From NCBI GenBank assembly GCA_029974015.1, contig JARKUF010000004.1:233922-297921 (forward strand): a stretch of 64,000 nt of DNA. Direction: 5' to 3'. A model generated the notes under the pieces. It worked only from the letters and a program-made list of their open reading frames with translations. It made no database searches and was not told the DNA's origin. Below, piece by piece: positions 56,590-64,000 of the stretch (the stretch's first letter is position 1; the number at the start of each line of letters is the position of its first letter). The translations under genes and the position numbers were made by a program. This DNA comes from Spirochaetota bacterium (GTDB lineage: Bacteria > Spirochaetota > UBA4802 > JAGODF01).

Positions 56590-56760
56590 GATTGGCCTCC
56601 CGAGATGAAATGGTGCGTGAATACGGGAGGGCGGCTGTGATGCAATTTTTATCACCCTCCGTACATACATACGAAGTGAGGGCGGAAAAATTAAAAAATT
56701 TCCCGTGGTTGTGGGAAAAATAAAAAAGATGAAGGCTTTCGTTTTCGGGAGAGAAACTTT

Positions 56761-57381
56761 TTATTCCGCTTCCCTTTCCAGCATGCCGGCGAAATACACG
56801 TCCAGGAGTGTCGTAATGGATTTGTCGATATCGAGTTTTTCGTCGAGGACGGCCCAGTGAAAAAGAACTTCCTTCACTGACCCGATTATGCTATAGGACG
56901 TAATGAGGGGGTCGATGTGTTTCACAACTCTCCCGTCGGCCTGGGCCTTGGAGATATAATTAGAAATGATAATCACGATCTGGTGGAAGAAGGTGGTGAT
57001 TTTTTCCAGGAGCTTGTGGTCCAGGCCGAAGGCGTCTCGCAGGAATATCTTCACAAAGAGCCGGATTTCTTCGTTCTGCATGAGACCCCGAGTGATCTGA
57101 ATATAGAACTCCTTAACTTCCGAGATGGGCTTCGCCATCGAGATGTCGAGGAGCTTGATGGACTCGATGAGCGTCTTTAAATGGGTGTCGATGATGCTCT
57201 CCAGGAGATTATGCTTGCTTGCGAAGTGGAGATAAAAAGTCCCCTTGACGATGCCCGCCTCGCTGATGATGTCATCTATAGATGTTGAATGGTACCCCTT
57301 CGCGGCAAAGAGCCTCAGGGCTATTTCCATGATCTGGGCCTGACGCTGAATGCCGTCGCGGCGCTTGCGTTTTGGTTTCAT
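56761..57381 (-). CDS. TetR-family transcriptional regulator
   Basis: 206 residues. N-terminal helix-turn-helix: IMEIALRLFAAKGYHSTSID, IISEAGIVKGTFYLHFASKH; the C-terminal ligand domain is variable. Upstream on its strand is TTGACA with AT-rich spacing (57446-57470). Neighbours (lamin-tail protein, speE) do not reveal a target; it may regulate itself. A symmetrical hairpin at 57527-57555 separates it from speE. Confidence 0.9.
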   Translation of the reverse strand: MKPKRKRRDGIQRQAQIMEIALRLFAAKGYHSTSIDDIISEAGIVKGTFYLHFASKHNLLESIIDTHLKTLIESIKLLDISMAKPISEVKEFYIQITRGLMQNEEIRLFVKIFLRDAFGLDHKLLEKITTFFHQIVIIISNYISKAQADGRVVKHIDPLITSYSIIGSVKEVLFHWAVLDEKLDIDKSITTLLDVYFAGMLEREAE

Positions 57382-57526
57382 TGGCTGATAGTACGGAGCA
57401 TGAAAAAATGTTTTTTTATAGCAACCTGAGTATGATCAAAAGTACATTTTTTTTGTCAATTCTTATTCCCGGGTAAAAATCCTGAGGCGGAAGGGGAAGA
57501 AGGGCAATCAAGCAAAACCCGAAAGG

Positions 57527-57555
57527 TTTTCTTTTGGGGTACCCCCAAAAGAAAA
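57527..57555. terminator. Symmetrical hairpin between speE and tetR genes
   Basis: TTTTCTTTTGGGG / CCCCAAAAGAAAA around TAC. It could terminate speE transcription, though the T-rich segment lies inside the stem. Confidence 0.5.
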
Positions 57556-57602
57556 TGGCTTTTCTTCCCATGGTTTTCGTTGATTTCCGTCCCCGGAGGA
57601 TC

Positions 57603-58469
57603 TCAGATAATGGGGAGGTTCACCCTGTTTTTTATGAACGACGGAAGGGCAAAGGAGGCCCTGTGGATCCCGGGATTGTAATACTTCAGGCTTCCCTGGA
57701 CAGGAACCACCCGCTCTTCCCGAAAATCGTCGAGGGGATGGTATTTCTTTGAGCAGAAGGTGAACCCAATGATGCCGCTGGGATAGGTGGGCACTACCGT
57801 GAAATAATAGCCGGGAACGGGAAAGAGCTTTTTGGCATATCCCGTGAGGCGCTCCACGATGTCGCTGTGATAGAAGAAAGATTCCGATTGGGTCGTGGCG
57901 ATACCCCCCTCGGTGAGCGATTCCTTCATGGAAGCGTAAAATTCTTCGGAGAAGAGCACTTCCGCCGGCCCGATGGGGTCCGATGAATCGACGATGATTA
58001 TATCGAAACTGTTTTTATGCTCTCTTACGTATTTCGCCCCGTCTTCGTTGACGATTTGGACCCTGCGGTCCTCCAGTGCAGAAGCCGTCTGGGGAATATG
58101 CTTTTTTGATAGCCGCACGACTTGCTCGTCTATTTCACAAAGGCGGACTTCTTTCACCGTGGGGTGTTTCAGCACTTCCCTGACGGTCCCCCCGTCGCCG
58201 CCGCCTATTACAAGGACCCTTTCCGGGGAAGGGTGGGTGAACATCGGTACATGGACTATCATTTCATGGTAGGAGTGTTCGTCCCACTCGGTGCACATTA
58301 TCACCCCATCCAGGACCAGCATTTTACCGAAGGGAAGGGTCTGATACACCTCGATCCTTTGATAAGGAGAATCGTATTGTTCAATAAGATGGTCGATTTT
58401 AATTTTAAGGGTCCTGCCCTGCTCGAATTCGAAATTTTCCTCGAACCAGAGATTTGATCTTTCAGGCAT
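57603..58469 (-). CDS. speE: Spermidine synthase (polyamine aminopropyltransferase)
   Basis: Transfers aminopropyl from decarboxylated SAM to putrescine. 288 residues. LVIGGGDGGTVREVLKHPTV and EIDEQVVRLSKKHIP bind the cofactor; the catalytic Asp is in IIIVDSSDPIGPAEVLF. ATG 58469 follows GGAGG. In the same direction as the two SpeD-family genes, with about 180 nt between, forming a polyamine locus. No ornithine or arginine decarboxylase of the classical PLP type is in the window. Confidence 0.95.
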   Translation of the reverse strand: MPERSNLWFEENFEFEQGRTLKIKIDHLIEQYDSPYQRIEVYQTLPFGKMLVLDGVIMCTEWDEHSYHEMIVHVPMFTHPSPERVLVIGGGDGGTVREVLKHPTVKEVRLCEIDEQVVRLSKKHIPQTASALEDRRVQIVNEDGAKYVREHKNSFDIIIVDSSDPIGPAEVLFSEEFYASMKESLTEGGIATTQSESFFYHSDIVERLTGYAKKLFPVPGYYFTVVPTYPSGIIGFTFCSKKYHPLDDFREERVVPVQGSLKYYNPGIHRASFALPSFIKNRVNLPII

Positions 58470-58572
58470 AACGCTACCCCCTCCGGGTGATATTCTGTTG
58501 CCGAAACCGGCGGCGCGGTACCGTGGGATACCGCTGAAAAGATTTTCCTGCAACAGCGAAAAGCGGAAGAAT

Positions 58573-58622
58573 TATTACCGCATACACGGTAAACCGATCC
58601 CCGCCGGTGGCAGGGATCGGTT
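58573..58622. other. Pair of hairpins between speD paralogue and speE
   Basis: Stem AACCGATCCC / GGGATCGGTT (58592-58622) and a shorter TTACCG / CGGTAA stem-loop (58575-58592). No T run follows, so they may be intercistronic RNA structures and not a terminator. Confidence 0.55.
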
Positions 58623-58646
58623 GGTAGGCCCGTTTTATTGTGTGTG

Positions 58647-59066
58647 TTACTTTCTTAAAGTAACATTGAGCTTGTAGTCGGATCCTTTAAAGTAGCTCAG
58701 AGTGAAATGGGCGGCAACTTCAGGATCGTAGTACTTGCAGCTAAAAATATCGATATAGGACTTGTTCGTCAGGTTCGCGAAATGTCCCGATATCAGCGAC
58801 GTTTCGATGAGCTGGATCATCGAATATCCCGCCACTCGCTCGTCCTCGCCGAAGTTGACTACGATAGTCTCTCCGAACCGCTTCATCTGGATCAGGTCGC
58901 AAAGCTGGACCACGTATTGCCTGATGGCCTCAGCATCGCGGATTATGTCTGGATCACAGTTGCTGACGTCAACACTGCTGTACAGACCCCAGGCCCCGAG
59001 CTCGTTGAACTGCTCGATGTTTGGCAAGACCTGTGTTTCCGAACCTTTAATCAATGATGCCTGCAT
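58647..59066 (-). CDS. SpeD-family paralogue (possible altered decarboxylase)
   Basis: 139 residues. Shares with SpeD the N-terminal AWGLYSSVDVSNCDPDIIRD, FGEDERVAGYSMIQLIETSL and SYIDIFSCKYYDPEVAAHF. Where SpeD has ESHFTIHTWPE, this protein reads ETSLISGHFANL, so the pyruvoyl-forming Ser region is rearranged: Ser candidates and one His remain but the ESH.TIH pattern is lost. It overlaps speD by 20 nt and has an excellent GGAGGTGG ribosome-binding site. Possible roles: a different decarboxylase, or a partner subunit of SpeD. SpeD homologues with arginine or ornithine decarboxylase activity have been reported, to my knowledge; this one is untested. Confidence 0.8.
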   Translation of the reverse strand: MQASLIKGSETQVLPNIEQFNELGAWGLYSSVDVSNCDPDIIRDAEAIRQYVVQLCDLIQMKRFGETIVVNFGEDERVAGYSMIQLIETSLISGHFANLTNKSYIDIFSCKYYDPEVAAHFTLSYFKGSDYKLNVTLRK

Positions 59067-59457
59067 TTTCCACCTCCCGTATCGTGGTAAGCTCTTGAAT
59101 ATGTTTTGTTCCGGGGAGAACACCCCTTTGAAGGTGAAACAGAGTGCATTTTTCCGATTCAAGGCCGCTTTTAATATGGTCCACTGCGATCTGATAATCA
59201 AAATCACCACAGGTGAAAATATCAACAGCCGCATAACCGTATTCCGGCCATGTATGAATGGTAAAATGCGACTCGGCGATTACTATCACGCCGCTTATTC
59301 CGTAGGGGGAAAACTGGTGAAAAAAGGGCTTAACTATAGTGGCCTTAGAGAGTTCGGCAGCAGCCAACATTACCTCCTCAACCTTCTGTAAGTCGTTTAG
59401 ATGACACTCGTTGCAGTTGAAGAGCTCTGCAATGACATGTGTTCCTAAACCCTCCAT
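59047..59457 (-). CDS. speD: S-adenosylmethionine decarboxylase proenzyme
   Basis: Makes decarboxylated SAM, the aminopropyl donor for spermidine. 136 residues, the class 1B bacterial type. The self-cleaving Ser that becomes pyruvoyl is in VIAESHFTIHTWPEYGYA. ATG 59457 (MEGLGTHVIAELFNC) follows GAGG. First of speD - paralogue - speE. Confidence 0.95.
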   Translation of the reverse strand: MEGLGTHVIAELFNCNECHLNDLQKVEEVMLAAAELSKATIVKPFFHQFSPYGISGVIVIAESHFTIHTWPEYGYAAVDIFTCGDFDYQIAVDHIKSGLESEKCTLFHLQRGVLPGTKHIQELTTIREVENAGIID

Positions 59458-59730
59458 GGCAATTACCTCGCTTAACAAATATATATACACGATGGGATCG
59501 TGCATGTAAACCCTTAAGAAAGCTCGTGAAACCCAAAGGTTCACAGAAAACACAAGGTAACCCGGTTGTAGTATAGTTAAGTACAGTGTGGGTTCGAAGT
59601 GCCGGAATAAAATAAAATGTCAGATGAAAACATCCTTGTGATATGTCAATAAAATATTACATGGAATTTTTATCTTTTTCTTCCGGTCTTCTAAAATAGA
59701 GTATCACCCCCGTTTTTGACTAAATATCAT
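59458..59730. other. Upstream region of the polyamine genes
   Basis: 273 nt. On the minus strand it holds TTGACATATCACAAGG without a good -10, and TATACTAC closer to speD. No riboswitch fold I can recognise. Confidence 0.4.
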
Positions 59731-59851
59731 GGCACCTTCTAAAAATTAGGTTTTTCCGCCCGCCTTCAGCGGGCGAAAAAACCTAATTGCTGAATTTGCC
59801 AATAGTAACATTTGATGGGAAACTTAAAAATCTTAATTTTTAAAACTTCCC
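59731..59851 (+). repeat. Dispersed palindromic repeat, full-length copy
   Basis: GGCACCTTCTAAAAATTAGG, GC hairpin (CCGCCCGCC / AGCGGGCG), TTGCTGAATTTGCCAA, TAGTAACATTTGATGGG, end TTTTTAAAACTTCCC; 121 bp. Confidence 0.92.
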
Positions 59852-59955
59852 TGATCGGATTGCGACATAAACATATAAATTATGTGAAATTTATCAACTA
59901 AAAACCAAAACGCACATCCTTTTTTTTGAAAAAAAAGAGATTTTGTGAAAAAAGG

Positions 59956-60075
59956 GTTCGAAATAATTGGTTTCCCCGCCCGCCGAAGGCTGGCGGGGAA
60001 ACATAAGGCAATTTTTAAAACCTAATTCCTGAGTATGCCTGTAATTTCAATTCTTGGGAACTTCAAATTTTCGGG
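59956..60075 (+). repeat. Dispersed palindromic repeat, composite copy
   Basis: AATTGG, GC hairpin with GAAGG-type loop, then a partial second left end (GGCAATTTTTAAAACC), TAATTCCTGAGTATGCC, TAATTTCAATTC and a degraded end. It looks like two copies joined by deletion. Ends about 100 nt before metH. Confidence 0.8.
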
Positions 60076-60173
60076 GCTGAGGAATGATAGAAAATCACTT
60101 GCTTTGCCGGGCGCCTGCGAGGCATTGTATGCCGTTCCTGCCGATTGAGTGGGCTATTTTATGAGGAAAACGT

Positions 60174-62603
60174 ATGTCAAAGAGGAATTTTAAGGAAAGG
60201 CTCCGCGAGGCCGGGCCTATCATACTTGACGGCGCAATGGGGACCATGCTTTTCCAGCGTCTTCCCGGCTTTTCCGGCTGTTTCGAGTCGCTGAATATTG
60301 ACGATCCCGGGTCCATACTGGCCATACACGGGGCGTATCTTGACGCGGGGGCCGAGGTAATCCTGACAAATTCCTTCGGCGGGAGCCGGATAAAGCTTGC
60401 TGAGTACGGCCTAGAGGGCCGCTGTTCCGAGATAAATGAAGCTGCGGCGGCGATTGCCCGCCGGGCCGTGTGCAACCGGAAGGCCTTCGTGGCCGGTTCC
60501 ATGGGCCCTACGGGAATGCTGATGGAACCGATGGGGGAGCTCAGGGCGGACGACGCGTACGCGTCGTTCGCGGAGCAGGCCCGGGGCCTCGCCCGGGGCG
60601 GGGCTGACCTGTTAGTCATCGAGACAATGACGGACCTCCTTGAGGCGATGACGGCCCTCCGGGCCGCCCGGGCCGAGACCGGACTTCCCGTGGTGTGCAG
60701 CATGAGCTTCGAGGACAATGGAAGGACCGTCACGGGGAGCGACATGCTCACTGCCCTGGCGACCCTGGCGGAAAACGGCGCCGATGCCGTGGGGGCCAAC
60801 TGCAGTATGGGCCCCGAGGGCCTATATAGGCTCTACGCGGACAATATCGACCGCCTCAGGGAGCTTTGCACGCCCATGACGGTATGGGCGAATGCCGGGA
60901 TGCCCGCCATGGTGGACGGCAGGGCGGTCTATTCGGTGGGGCCCGAGAGGTACGCCCGCAGGACCGCCATGTTCGCCGAGCTCGGATTGAAGATCATTGG
61001 CGGATGCTGCGGCACCACGCCGGAGCATATCGCCGCCCTTACGCGGCATCTGGAGCCGTTTCGGGAGGAGAAAGTCCCCTGCGAGAGGAGATACCGCTGG
61101 ATTACAAGCAGGTTCCGCGCTATTGACTCCTCATCAGGGGAATTCCTCAGGATTGGAGAACGGCTGAACCCCACGGCAAGGAAAAAATTTGCCGAGGAGC
61201 TGAAGGCCGGGCAGTGGAACTTCCTCCGCGACGAATCGAGGAAGCAGGAGGCTGAAGGGGCCCACATCCTCGATGTCAATGTGGGCGTCCCCGGCATCGA
61301 CGAGGAAGGGACCATGGCGAAATGCATCTCCATCCTCTCCGGGGCGGTGAAAACGCCGCTCATGATAGATTCCGACAACCATCGGGTTTTGGAGGGGGCG
61401 CTGAAGCTCTATCCCGGGGTCCCTGTCATAAATTCCGTAAGTGGGAAGATAAAGAGCATCGAGACGCTTCTGCCCCTCCTGGAGCGATATGGGACTTTCG
61501 TAGTGGGCCTCTGTCTCGACGAAACGGGGATTCATCGCGAAGCGGAGAAGCGCATCGCCGTCGGGGAGCGGCTCCTGGACATGTTAGCCGAACACGGCAT
61601 AGGCCGGGAGCGCGTATATATCGACCCCCTTATGTTAGCGGAGAGCGCGGAGCCGGGGTCCGCTGTGGAAACCCTGAAGGTGATCGCCCATTTCGCGGGA
61701 AAGGGCGTCAAGACGAGCGTGGGGCTCAGCAATATATCTTTCGGGCTTCCCCGGCGGAAGCATATCAACAATGCCTTCCTTGCCATGGCGCTGGAACGTG
61801 GACTTTCGGCGGCCATCATCAACACTGCATCTGTCCATGCCGGGGGAGAAGCGGGCGAAGAAGAAAAGGCGGCGCGGGATTTCCTGGAGGGGCGCGACCC
61901 CAGAGCGGCGCTCTATATAGCCAGGTTTGCCGGGGACGGCGCCGAAAAAACCGCGGCTGCCGTGAAAGGCGATTCCTGCGACGTTCTTGGAACGATCTAC
62001 GGCATGGTGGTGGAGGGGGACGCTGACGCCATGGCCCCAAAGGTGGAGGAGGCCCTGGCCTCCCACGGCCCGGAGGAGATCATGAACAATGCCCTCATCC
62101 GCGGCCTGGAGAAGGTGGGGGACCTCTATTCCGCCGGGGAGTTTTTCCTGCCTCAAATGATCGCCTCGGCCCAGGCGATGAAAACCGGATTTGAGCGGCT
62201 GAAGCCCCTTCTTAAAAAAGAGGGCATTGAAAAAAAAGGAAGAGTGGTAATCTGCACCGTCCGCGGGGATGTCCACGATATCGGCAAGAACATCGTGGCG
62301 ATGATGCTTGAAAACCACGGTTTCGAGGTGATAGACCTCGGGAAGGACGTGGAAACGGAGCGGGTCATAGAGGCGGTGAAGGAATCGGGTGCGAAACTCC
62401 TCTGCCTGAGTTCACTCCTCACCACCACCATGGGAGAGATGGAGGCTGTAAGCAACATCATCAAAAAGGAGGGCCTCCCGGCGCGGCTCATCGTCGGAGG
62501 GGCCGTAGTGACGAGGGATTACGCGGAAAAAATAGGGGCCCTCTACGGGGAGGACGCCGTGGAGGCTGTGAAGGCGGCGCAAAGGGCGGTGAATGAAGGA
62601 TGA
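60174..62603 (+). CDS. metH: Cobalamin-dependent methionine synthase, short form
   Basis: Methylates homocysteine using 5-methyltetrahydrofolate and cobalamin. 809 residues: homocysteine/zinc domain to about 290 (ILDGAMGTMLFQ; zinc Cys in GANCSMG and GGCCGTTPEH), pterin-binding domain about 310-575 (IGERLNPTARKKF, DVNVGVPGIDEEGTM), then B12 cap and B12-binding domains (RGDVHDIGKNIVAMMLENHG with the axial His). It stops there: the SAM-binding reactivation domain of the 1,200-residue enzyme is absent, as in several anaerobes, so reactivation must be supplied otherwise. The next gene overlaps by 4 nt. Confidence 0.94.
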   Translation: MSKRNFKERLREAGPIILDGAMGTMLFQRLPGFSGCFESLNIDDPGSILAIHGAYLDAGAEVILTNSFGGSRIKLAEYGLEGRCSEINEAAAAIARRAVCNRKAFVAGSMGPTGMLMEPMGELRADDAYASFAEQARGLARGGADLLVIETMTDLLEAMTALRAARAETGLPVVCSMSFEDNGRTVTGSDMLTALATLAENGADAVGANCSMGPEGLYRLYADNIDRLRELCTPMTVWANAGMPAMVDGRAVYSVGPERYARRTAMFAELGLKIIGGCCGTTPEHIAALTRHLEPFREEKVPCERRYRWITSRFRAIDSSSGEFLRIGERLNPTARKKFAEELKAGQWNFLRDESRKQEAEGAHILDVNVGVPGIDEEGTMAKCISILSGAVKTPLMIDSDNHRVLEGALKLYPGVPVINSVSGKIKSIETLLPLLERYGTFVVGLCLDETGIHREAEKRIAVGERLLDMLAEHGIGRERVYIDPLMLAESAEPGSAVETLKVIAHFAGKGVKTSVGLSNISFGLPRRKHINNAFLAMALERGLSAAIINTASVHAGGEAGEEEKAARDFLEGRDPRAALYIARFAGDGAEKTAAAVKGDSCDVLGTIYGMVVEGDADAMAPKVEEALASHGPEEIMNNALIRGLEKVGDLYSAGEFFLPQMIASAQAMKTGFERLKPLLKKEGIEKKGRVVICTVRGDVHDIGKNIVAMMLENHGFEVIDLGKDVETERVIEAVKESGAKLLCLSSLLTTTMGEMEAVSNIIKKEGLPARLIVGGAVVTRDYAEKIGALYGEDAVEAVKAAQRAVNEG

Positions 62604-63499
62604 AGATACTTCTAAACGATTTAGACGATCCAAAGGTTAAAGTGGCGGGGAATTTCATGTACCCCGGTTTTGTGCTCGCCGGGACGGACAGAGCTCTCAT
62701 GATAGATTGCGGGCTGAACATCCTGGGGCCGCTCTATTTAAAATCACTGGGGGACATCCTGGGCCCCGGAAAGCCCCTGGATTATCTTTTCCTCACCCAT
62801 TCCCATTACGATCACCTCGGGGCGGCGCCTTATTTAAAAAGGAAGATGCCGTCCCTCGGAATTGGGGGCCATGAAAAAATCGAGCATCTGATGGGCAGGG
62901 AGTCGGTCATCAGGCGCATGACCGAGCTTGGCGATATTCAGCGCCCCCTCTTTCCCGGCCTCGAGGAGGATGATACCTCTCTGGGGCCCCTGACGCTTGA
63001 CCTGAAACTCAGGGACGGCGATGTGATTGACCTCGGAGGGCTGCGATGCGAGGTGTACGCCGCGCCTGGCCACACCGCCGATTCCATGGCCTATTTTTTC
63101 CCTGAGGTAAGCGCCCTTTTTCCCGGCGAGGCCATTGGTGTCCCGGAAGGTCTCGACGGTGTCGGGGTCCAGGTGGAGTTTCTATCCTCGGTGGAAGATT
63201 ACATCGCCACTATAAAGCGCCTCGAGGAGCTCAAACCGAAAAGGATTTACATGGCCCACGCCTGGGCCTTCACGGGAGAGGATGCCCGGAATTTTTTTCC
63301 GCACTCCCTGGAAGAAACGGAAAAATACCGCGCTCTCATTGAAAAGTATCTTGAGGAAGCCGGAGGCGATGCGGGGAGGGCCGTGGAGACCATGGCCCGG
63401 GTGGAGTATGATGAGAAGGGCACCATTTTTCAGGAGAGGAACGCCTATCTGGTGAACCTCAGGGCGCAGGTTGCCCTCATTGCTTCCGGAAATAAGTAA
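62600..63499 (+). CDS. Metallo-beta-lactamase-fold hydrolase
   Basis: 299 residues. Metal ligands in THSHYDHLGAAPYL (HxHxDH), with AAPGHTADSMAYFFPE supplying the later His and Asp, and YMAHAWAFTGEDA at the last metal site region. No signal peptide, so cytoplasmic. The reaction is not evident: hydroxyacylglutathione hydrolases, lactonases and other MBL proteins share the core. Coupled to metH (ATGA), but no sequence evidence links it to methionine chemistry. Confidence 0.87.
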   Translation: MKILLNDLDDPKVKVAGNFMYPGFVLAGTDRALMIDCGLNILGPLYLKSLGDILGPGKPLDYLFLTHSHYDHLGAAPYLKRKMPSLGIGGHEKIEHLMGRESVIRRMTELGDIQRPLFPGLEEDDTSLGPLTLDLKLRDGDVIDLGGLRCEVYAAPGHTADSMAYFFPEVSALFPGEAIGVPEGLDGVGVQVEFLSSVEDYIATIKRLEELKPKRIYMAHAWAFTGEDARNFFPHSLEETEKYRALIEKYLEEAGGDAGRAVETMARVEYDEKGTIFQERNAYLVNLRAQVALIASGNK

Positions 63500-63943
63500 T
63501 TTTTTTTGTTGACTTCTGTCGGTCACACGTGTTTTATTACCATGATGTTATGTTTTTTCTCGATCTCCGTTGCCTACAGCCCGGCGCCATGGGAACGGAG
63601 ACGGTAGGGTTTCTGCGGAAACGAAGGAGCCTCCCGCTTTTTGGAAAGGGATAGAATTATCACCCTGCGGCATGGTTGCCGCAAGCGGTAAAGTGCCCAA
63701 GCATGGAGTAAAATACCGTCCGATATTTGACATCGGCTAACTTCGCTTGCTTCCTGCCCCAGCGGTAATGGCCGTTGGACCCTTCCCAAAAATTCACGTT
63801 TTATATTTCGTTGCGAAGCTGTTTTTTTATCTGAAGTGTGCGCGGGAACTCCAATAAATATTTGGCGCTTCCGGGTTTTGTGTGTCTAACCATGGTTTTA
63901 CACCATTTTCGGCATCATATCCAAACCGCCAAGGTGAAACAAA
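63500..63943. other. Intergenic region near window end
   Basis: No gene seen. Contains a T-rich stretch right after the hydrolase stop, TTGACT with a weak TTTATT 18 nt later (63514-63543), and a hairpin TGCGGCA-TGGT-TGCCGCA (63666-63683) of unknown role. Confidence 0.4.
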
Positions 63944-64000
63944 ATGGCCATACGAAATCTCTCCCTGTTTCTGAATCCGCATGCCATTTTCTTTACTCTT
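63944..64000 (+). CDS. Possible start of a gene cut by the window end
   Basis: ATG at 63944 with AAGGTGA 7 nt upstream; 19 codons ([15 protein letters not shown]...) are open to the edge. Too short to identify. Confidence 0.3.
   Translation, partial: MAIRNLSLFLNPHAIFFTL

Noticed and set aside
57419..57433. GCAACCTGAGTATG upstream of the TetR gene as a repeat remnant
   Set aside because: Joins two repeat words but is only 14 nt; chance cannot be excluded.
60174..60300. Cobalamin or SAM riboswitch before metH
   Set aside because: The leader is a decayed repeat plus about 100 nt; I could not find the conserved B12-box or SAM-aptamer sequences.

Overview
The window is about 64 kb of chromosomal sequence from a Gram-negative (diderm) bacterium of moderate GC content. 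It carries signal peptides, lipoproteins, an outer-membrane barrel protein, a complete rod-shape system (mreBCD-mrdA-rodA), a bactofilin and a CIRCE-controlled groE operon. The gene mix (DUF2225 protein, FolE2, short MetH, stand-alone cyclase-tail TPR protein, bactofilin) would suit a spirochaete or a relative. That placement is an inference from gene content and was not tested. There is no prophage, transposase, plasmid function or CRISPR array. Almost every gene is a housekeeping or conserved accessory gene.

Layout. 1-1.5 kb: end of a ribosomal/RNA polymerase operon (rpoA, rplQ). 1.6-7 kb: secreted protein, DUF2225 protein, truA, barrel protein and lipoprotein. 7-11 kb: lysC, ddl, pssA, moaC. 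11-13 kb: groES-groEL. 13-15.3 kb: thioesterase, glycosyltransferase, metallopeptidase. 16-18.6 kb: recA, map, folE2. 18.7-20.3 kb: truncated sensor and a Lys-Leu-Gly tRNA cluster. 20.4-26.6 kb: tig-clpP-clpX-lon, a protein-folding and proteolysis block. 26.6-31.4 kb: methyltransferase and PTS enzyme I, exported-looking pcm, argC. 31.6-36.6 kb: secreted protein, a decayed glmS remnant, VOC protein, KDPG-type aldolase, rRNA methyltransferase, envelope proteins. 37-42.8 kb: mreBCD-mrdA-rodA. 43-44.4 kb: two tandem paralogous membrane proteins. 44.8-47.9 kb: queC, comF, STAS protein, polyprenyl synthase. 48-51.7 kb: cyclase-tail TPR protein, bactofilin, AmrS, RtcB, archease. 52-55.6 kb: secreted protein, folD, leuA with an attenuator leader. 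55.7-59.5 kb: lamin-tail protein, TetR, speE and two SpeD-family genes. 60-63.5 kb: short metH and a metallo-hydrolase.

The most unusual feature is a dispersed palindromic repeat of about 120 bp. I count about 19 full, partial or decayed copies, all between genes and in both orientations. Each has related inverted ends (GGCAACCTC... / ...GAGGTTCCC), a GC-rich hairpin flanked by T and A runs, and an AT-rich terminal hairpin. One copy (13168-13336) has both arms and suggests the ancestor was one long palindrome. No mobilising protein is nearby. Element ends may also have supplied ribosome-binding sites, for example before recA and the 43.2-kb membrane protein.

Other points of note: a Leu-rich leader peptide and terminator/antiterminator upstream of leuA; the glmS fossil; a second SpeD-like gene overlapping speD; and AmrS with RtcB and archease.
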